Of a stretch of 64,000 nucleotides of DNA, positions 59,205 to 64,000 are shown one piece after another; the first letter of the stretch is position 1; every line of letters begins with the position of its first letter. The translations under genes and the position numbers were made by a program. The notes beneath the pieces were generated by a model that did not search any database, was not told the origin of the DNA, and was given only the letters and a program-made list of their open reading frames with translations. The DNA comes from an uncultured Opitutales bacterium (GTDB taxonomy: Bacteria; Verrucomicrobiota; Verrucomicrobiia; Opitutales; Coraliomargaritaceae): NCBI GenBank assembly GCA_937775295.1, contig CALKBZ010000003.1, forward strand, positions 327,635-391,634, given 5' to 3'.

Positions 59205-59645
59205 ATGAAAATCAACGAAACACTCCTCAAAACACATAATCAGATCGCACTCTTACCCATTCGTATTGGCGTCGGGGCAACCATGGCAGCGCATGGCGCG
59301 CAGAAGCTATTCGGTTGGTTTGGCGGCTATGGGCTTGAAGGGACTGGGCAGTTTTTCGCCGAAAACCTAGGCTTGAAGCCGGGGGTATTGATGGCTGCAT
59401 TGGCAGGTGGCGCTGAATTTTTTGGCGGGCTGTTGTTACTGGTCGGTTTGCTGACCCGCTTGGCTGGCGTGTCACTGGTCGGCACCATGGCCGTTGCGAT
59501 TATTGCGACCTATAACGGGGTGTTTTTCGCCCAAGATGGGGGGATTGAATATTCACTGATGCTATTGCTCGCGTGCCTGACATTCGTGATCGCTGGGGGT
59601 GGCGCATATTCAGTGGATCGCAAGTTGTTAGAGTCACAGCGCTAG
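59205..59645 (+). CDS. DoxX-family membrane protein
   Basis: The 146-residue protein from 59205 has four membrane helices. The family signature is LLPIRIGVGATMAAHGAQKLFGWFGGYGLEGTGQFFAENLG (the R-x-x-x-G...H-G-x-Q-K-L motif). DoxX-like proteins are of uncertain function, often linked to redox stress or quinones. The longer reading from 59163 adds a non-hydrophobic lead without support. Downstream of marR, probably regulated by it. Confidence 0.88.
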   Translation: MKINETLLKTHNQIALLPIRIGVGATMAAHGAQKLFGWFGGYGLEGTGQFFAENLGLKPGVLMAALAGGAEFFGGLLLLVGLLTRLAGVSLVGTMAVAIIATYNGVFFAQDGGIEYSLMLLLACLTFVIAGGGAYSVDRKLLESQR

Positions 59646-59778
59646 GGTCGTGGTTAGTCATGGATGAGCACTGATCCAATGGTGGTTGGGACGGCCTGCA
59701 GACCTGCGGCACTTTCCGGTGAATGACGCGCACTCCACCTTGACATCCGCTCTCGAAGCACAAACGTGCTGAGCCGCT

Positions 59779-62700
59779 ATGCCACCTCCATCCAAATTAC
59801 CTCCAGACTTTGACCGCAGCTTTCTGCTGGAACTAGCCGGGGGGCTGGTCTTCAAGCAAGCCGAGCGCTTATTTGAGGCAGGCGCGGTGACCGCGGTGGC
59901 CTGGGAGAGCCCGATCCTGACGGGTACGGTTGCCGGCATCGACGATACGTACCAGCCGAAGTTGAATTTGCGCTCGACTGTTTTTGCGGTCAACCATTGC
60001 AACTGCCTTGAAGGGCGCCGACGCAAGGTCTGTGCGCATGCCATTGCCATTGCGCTGCACTATGAAGCGCTCAAGCACGAACGGGCCCATGCAGCACAGC
60101 CACACCCTGATTTCGTGGCAGAACCCGAACCCGAGCCAGAGTCGGAAGCAACTAAGTCGCGCGGTGTGCGTTCGATCAAGCTGTCAGCTGCCGGTGATAC
60201 GTTGCGCATGCTAGTGTTTTTGCCGCCCAATTTGCCAGCAGCGGCTGAGCGCGATGCCATCGTGGTGAAGCTCGATGCTGCGGCGGGGCGTGAAATTGTG
60301 CCACTCAATCAACTGAGCCCGACGCGCAATTATGCTGCGTCCGCGCCGCAACAAGCTGCGTTGGCTTTAGTCGAGTCGTGGTGTGGTGGCAAGCTCGCGA
60401 GTCTGTTGGAATTGACTGGCGGTCGCCTGCGCCGCTTGCTCGCCACGCTGATCGATGAACCGACGGTGTATTGGGTTAAGCAGCCGAATGCGCCGATCGA
60501 GTGGCAGGGCGACGAGTTGCCCGGCGTACACGAATTTCTCAAACAAGCAGATCCGGCAGAGGATGATGAGGCTGAGGTGGTCGCGGTACCGGACGAGCTG
60601 AAACGGCCGATTTTGAGTCGTACTATCAGCCTGCGAGAAAAGTCGAAGCCCAACCTGCGGCGCATCGCTGAAGCTCGTGCGCAAGGTACGTGGAAGAGGC
60701 GTCCGGGGGATTATCCAGTCGCGAAGGCGGTTGCGGATTCGATGGAGCAATACGCCACTAATCGGGTAGTGGTGGATGGTTCACCTAACTTTTTGGCGAT
60801 CCGATTGCCGGCGGGACGTGATGATGATTCAATTAAGCCGTTACGTAACATTTTAAAGCTAGAGGGTTTCATGCTCGAGCCGTCGAATCGGAAATGGTGG
60901 CTACGAGATCGGCATAAGACGCTGAATTTCCTCGCCGCCCACTGGAAGGCGCTGCGGCAACAATGGCGCGCGCAATTTACCGATGGTTTCGAGGAAAAAC
61001 TCGCACATGTGCAGCTTTCTGAGCCGGCGATCGAAACCAAGGAGGTGGACGGCCGCTTTGCGCTGGAGGTGACGCTCTGCAAAGAGGGCGATGAGGCGGA
61101 TCTACGCCGCGCGATCGCGACTGGTCGCAGTTACGTCGAGAATGAGGGCTCTGGCGCGCAAATCACATTACTGGATCGGGCTGCGGTCGAGCGCTTGCAC
61201 CAAATCGAGCGCTCAGTCTCCGGACAGGCGGATCGACCTTTCACGGCGACGTTTTCGAAGCGCTTGGATACGCAGGAGCTAGTCGATGTGGAAGATTTAC
61301 TGGACGAGCTGGTCGAAGGCTGGCAGCCGCCGCAGGCATGGCAATCCCGTAGCCGTGCGCTCAAGCAAGTGGGTGCGCTCGAAGCCGCGCCAATCCGACC
61401 GGCTTTTGATACGATTCTACGTACTTATCAACGCATCGGTGTGGCGTGGTTGTGGCATTTGTATCGTCATGAGTTGGGCGGCATTCTGGCCGACGAAATG
61501 GGTCTAGGTAAAACGCTGCAGGCACTTGGTCTGATCGAGTGTATTCGCACCACCAACACAGAGGCGCTGCCGGCGCTGGTGGTGTGCCCCGCAAGTTTGG
61601 TGGAGAATTGGATACGTGAGGCTGGGCGCTTTGTGCCGGGTCTCAAGGTAGCGAAGCATCATGGTACCAAGCGGGCGAAAGAGCCGAGGGTGCTTGAGGA
61701 AGTGGATATAGTGGTCACCTCTTACGGCACGCTTCGCCAGGATATTGAGATGCTGTCGACCATGGATTGGTCGGTCGTCATTGGTGATGAGGCGCAGCAC
61801 ATTAAGAATCGTCGCTCGCAGAATGCCAAGTCGCTCACTCGGCTACACAGCAAAGGTCGCTTCTTACTGACCGGCACGCCGGTGGAGAACTCGCTCGACG
61901 ATTTGCTCTCGCTGTTCGCTTTCCTGATGCCCGGTTATGTGACTAAGGCGACGGGGAAGCTCTCGCAGGAAGATCGTGCATGGCACTCGCGCCGGCAGAC
62001 ACAACGCGCGGCTGCTTACATCTTAAGACGCACCAAAAAAGAGGTCGCGCCGGAATTGCCCGATAAGATCGAGAAGACTTTCTTCTGTGAACTCGGGTCG
62101 AAGCAAATGCGCTTTTACAACGACACGCTCGAAAAGACGCGTCGCGAAATATCTAATCTGGAGATGGCAGGCGCGAATGCTGGACGCGTGCAGTTTGCCG
62201 CATTTACCGAGCTGTTACGCTTACGTCAGGTTTGTGTCGATCCGCGCATTATCGACGACACCTTTCCGGCGGCCGATTCAGCCAAACTAGCGGCCTTCGA
62301 CGAAGTACTCGATGAGTGTATTGATGCGGGCAGTCGCATCTTAGTGTTTTCCTCTTTTGTGACCGCGCTTAAGTTGCTTGCCCAGCATTTGACTGAGAAG
62401 GGCCATAAGTTCTGCTACCTCGACGGCAAGACCAAGAACCGGCTCGCGATGTGTGACACCTTTAATGAGGACGAAAGCATTCCGGTGTTTCTGATCTCAC
62501 TCAAGGCAGGCGGCACGGGTCTCAATCTAACCGGCGCGGACACGGTGGTGCACTACGACCCGTGGTGGAATCCAGCAGCTGAGGCACAGGCAACTGACCG
62601 GGCGCACCGGATTGGGCAGGAGAGGGTGGTGACCAGCATTAAGCTGATCGCCGCGAACACGGTGGAAGAGAAGGTGATCGAACTGCAAGCGAAGAAGGCC

Positions 62701-62784
62701 GAGATATTGAAGGAACTGTTCGAAGAGAGTGAGGCAGCCAACGCAAAGGTCAGTCTAGAAGATATCAAGGGCCTGTTGGCGTAA
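59779..62784 (+). CDS. SWIM-domain SNF2-type helicase
   Basis: The 1001-residue protein begins with a SWIM zinc finger ([14 protein letters not shown], the CxC-x8-CxH pattern), near residue 74. A middle region of unclear folds follows, then an SNF2 ATPase. This shows [14 protein letters not shown] (motif I), [26 protein letters not shown] (motif II, DEAQ), [13 protein letters not shown] (motif III), [44 protein letters not shown] (motifs V/VI). SWIM-SNF2 proteins are common in bacteria and remodel or translocate on DNA. Their exact role is unknown, though some sit in defence loci. Here no defence gene adjoins it. Starts right after the DoxX gene (134 bp). Confidence 0.92.
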   Translation: MPPPSKLPPDFDRSFLLELAGGLVFKQAERLFEAGAVTAVAWESPILTGTVAGIDDTYQPKLNLRSTVFAVNHCNCLEGRRRKVCAHAIAIALHYEALKHERAHAAQPHPDFVAEPEPEPESEATKSRGVRSIKLSAAGDTLRMLVFLPPNLPAAAERDAIVVKLDAAAGREIVPLNQLSPTRNYAASAPQQAALALVESWCGGKLASLLELTGGRLRRLLATLIDEPTVYWVKQPNAPIEWQGDELPGVHEFLKQADPAEDDEAEVVAVPDELKRPILSRTISLREKSKPNLRRIAEARAQGTWKRRPGDYPVAKAVADSMEQYATNRVVVDGSPNFLAIRLPAGRDDDSIKPLRNILKLEGFMLEPSNRKWWLRDRHKTLNFLAAHWKALRQQWRAQFTDGFEEKLAHVQLSEPAIETKEVDGRFALEVTLCKEGDEADLRRAIATGRSYVENEGSGAQITLLDRAAVERLHQIERSVSGQADRPFTATFSKRLDTQELVDVEDLLDELVEGWQPPQAWQSRSRALKQVGALEAAPIRPAFDTILRTYQRIGVAWLWHLYRHELGGILADEMGLGKTLQALGLIECIRTTNTEALPALVVCPASLVENWIREAGRFVPGLKVAKHHGTKRAKEPRVLEEVDIVVTSYGTLRQDIEMLSTMDWSVVIGDEAQHIKNRRSQNAKSLTRLHSKGRFLLTGTPVENSLDDLLSLFAFLMPGYVTKATGKLSQEDRAWHSRRQTQRAAAYILRRTKKEVAPELPDKIEKTFFCELGSKQMRFYNDTLEKTRREISNLEMAGANAGRVQFAAFTELLRLRQVCVDPRIIDDTFPAADSAKLAAFDEVLDECIDAGSRILVFSSFVTALKLLAQHLTEKGHKFCYLDGKTKNRLAMCDTFNEDESIPVFLISLKAGGTGLNLTGADTVVHYDPWWNPAAEAQATDRAHRIGQERVVTSIKLIAANTVEEKVIELQAKKAEILKELFEESEAANAKVSLEDIKGLLA

Positions 62785-63027
62785 AAAGGCTAGTAGAAGC
62801 GGCGAGCGCGCAGCCAGTGACTACCGGCACAATTAATAAATGCACCGATTTGGGGAGGGCACTCTGCACTTGTAATCATAACTGTACGTTATTCTATGAC
62901 ATTGCTGCGCTGAGGAGAATCACTGTCTAGTGACATAGTCGATTTTTTACTTGAGTGTGATGTGTCGAAAGCTCACTTCATTAGCGGAATAGCCGCTTGG
63001 ACAGATCAACTATAACAAAAATACCCT
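62785..63027. other. Gene-free spacer after the SNF2 gene
   Basis: No frame or RNA fold stands out. The AT-rich last 60 bp could be the promoter of the decayed symporter that follows. Confidence 0.35.
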
Positions 63028-63216
63028 ATGAACATCTTAGAAGTCTCATTATTTATTATCGCCGTGGTCGGCGTCATTGGTCTCGGTATCTAGAAGAGCT
63101 GAGACGAAGACACATCCGGAGACCAAGGCGCAGCTGATTATTTCTTGGCTGGTCGCGGCCTCACTTGGTGGCTGGTCGGTTTCTCGCTGATAGCTCTCTA
63201 CACGGTCTTCTGGTAA
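63028..63216 (+). pseudogene. Sodium/solute symporter (SSS), internally deleted
   Basis: In one frame the DNA reads MNILEVSLFIIAVVGVIGLG, a TAG and a TGA nine bases apart, then GAADYFLAGRGLTWWLVGFS followed by LIALYTVFW and a stop. The first part is the N-terminal helix of SSS transporters, the second the hallmark DYFLAGRxLxWWxVGxSLxA loop, and the last looks like the C-terminal helix end. About 400 codons between are missing. Two nonsense codons and a large deletion make it a dead gene. Confidence 0.7.
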
Positions 63217-63242
63217 GCCAAGCCTGAGGCATTAATTCTTCT

Positions 63243-63279
63243 AGCGGCCCTCTCTTTACAGGGACGGCCGCTTTTTTTT
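63243..63279 (+). terminator. Terminator of the dead symporter gene
   Basis: AGCGGCC (63243-63249) pairs with GGCCGCT (63266-63272), followed by seven Ts. It has outlived the gene it served. Confidence 0.8.
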
Positions 63280-63576
63280 ATCCTAAATTCGCCAGAATCA
63301 CACGAAATTCCTTCAACCGTCAATGGACGTTAATTAACGTAAATCAGAGCCGCCGCCATATTTGGGACTGAATCGCAGTCGAGCAGGTGCTTTATCGGGA
63401 TTTATAAACTCCTACTTATCAATCCATTCTGAGATCAGATTAACGTGCATTAACGTTATTAACGGCTCTACTCGTTTTTTTGTTCAGCTAAGAAAATGCT
63501 CAATTACGGTGGTACTCGCGAACTATTCGGTTATATTTACTATTCTTATTCACATAATCAAAATCCCGATAGCATA

Positions 63577-63984
63577 ATGAAATCAAACACACCTGTCCTG
63601 TCCCTGCTCGCTGTTACTGTCCTGCTCGCTGCATGCGGTAAGAAAGAGCTCGAAGTCTCTGCACCTGCTCCTGTTGAAAAGGACGCAGCCTCAGCTGCCG
63701 GCGTCGCTGAAGCGCTGCAAGAGGTCGATGCCATCGTCGAAGCCGCCCAAGAAGAAGTCGCCGAAACGATAGAGGCGGTTCCAGAGAAAGTCGGGGATAT
63801 GCAAGCCGAGGCCGTCGCTGCCGTCGAAGATGAAGTTGCTGAGATTCAGGCCGAAGCGATGGAGGAAGTGTCTGCAGTGATTGATGACGTTGAGCAGGAA
63901 TTGACCGCTGCCGCGTCTGATTCATTGAAAGATCAGGCTGCGAAATCACTGACCGATGGACTGATCCCGCAGGCCGGATTTTAG
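63577..63984 (+). CDS. Small acidic lipoprotein
   Basis: From the ATG at 63577 the protein has 135 residues. It begins MKSNTPVLSLLAVTVLLAAC, a clear lipobox (L-A-A-C). The mature part is almost wholly Ala, Glu, Val and Asp with a heptad-like pattern over residues 40-125 (AEALQEVDAIVEAAQEEVAETIEAV), which should form a coiled coil at the outer membrane or in the periplasm. Layout resembles small structural lipoproteins such as Lpp, but the sequence is acidic, and I recognise no family. The upstream extension to 63496 is rejected. Confidence 0.75.
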   Translation: MKSNTPVLSLLAVTVLLAACGKKELEVSAPAPVEKDAASAAGVAEALQEVDAIVEAAQEEVAETIEAVPEKVGDMQAEAVAAVEDEVAEIQAEAMEEVSAVIDDVEQELTAAASDSLKDQAAKSLTDGLIPQAGF

Positions 63985-64000
63985 GTTTAAGGAGTGAGGG

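Overview
The window looks like a chromosomal segment of a marine-type Verrucomicrobiota, most probably of the class Opitutae (Puniceicoccales/Coraliomargarita-like). This is an inference from gene content, not a database result. It rests on a three-gene sdhCAB operon with a single fused cytochrome b558-type SdhC, several ExbB/ExbD/TonB-type genes, a MEKHLA protein, a DUF5069 protein, a PIN-PhoH protein, weak or absent Shine-Dalgarno sequences, and many phrase-like tandem repeats between genes. Most of the window is ordinary core chromosome.

Layout. 1-8.5 kb: an EamA transporter, a DUF805-like protein, the folate/dTMP pair folA-thyA, a DUF721 (DciA-like) gene, three copies of a small structured-RNA element, dinB, a DUF2288 gene and rpsA. 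8.65-14.87 kb: tRNA-Cys followed by a 6.1-kb accessory island bounded by a 57-bp direct repeat of the tRNA 3' end. The island carries AbiEi with a truncated AbiEii, an Abi_2/AbiF-type HEPN protein, a frameshifted VapBC, ParDE, a lone DUF6088 protein and scraps of at least two transposases and a K+ channel, but no recognisable integrase. 14.9-22 kb: a SurA-like chaperone, mfd (split by a frameshift), rnc and phoH. 21.8-23 kb: a REP-associated tyrosine transposase (RAYT) between two arrays of 49-50 bp REP units, each array ending in the same 110-bp tail. 23-38.6 kb: leftward genes for a cellulose-synthase-like glycosyltransferase, MEKHLA, an ABC-F ATPase, an EF-hand protein, RNase PH, an AI-2E exporter, ChrA, RidA, a dicarboxylate symporter, RsmA, TrpC, DUF5069, a lipoprotein and CTP synthase. 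QueF is the exception, lying on the plus strand at 31.6 kb. 38.9-42.5 kb: sdhCAB. 43-51.6 kb: an orphan ExbD pair, tRNA-Arg(CCG) and a translationally coupled RND efflux operon whose TetR regulator survives only as a C-terminal scrap. 51.6-64 kb: HPr, an MsbA-like ABC exporter, an RRM protein, tmk, a PfkB kinase, an ExbB-ExbD-TonB energiser operon, MarR-DoxX, a SWIM-SNF2 helicase, an internally deleted sodium/solute symporter and an acidic lipoprotein.

How the genes fit together. FolA and ThyA are the two halves of the dTMP/folate cycle, and Tmk continues dTMP towards dTTP. Mfd, DinB, the SNF2 protein and the DUF721 protein belong to DNA repair and replication. Rnc, RNase PH, RsmA, QueF, PhoH, rpsA and the RRM protein belong to RNA and translation.

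The most notable items are three. (1) The sRNA family at 3.7-4.55 kb has a swapped terminator stem in one copy but an unchanged GGGGTA loop. (2) The tRNA-Cys island appears to be built from modules separated by four copies of one repeat. (3) The RAYT is embedded in its own presumptive REP arrays. Several genes are decaying (mfd, vapC, abiEii, tetR, a solute symporter). Single-base frameshifts could also be sequence errors and should be checked against reads.
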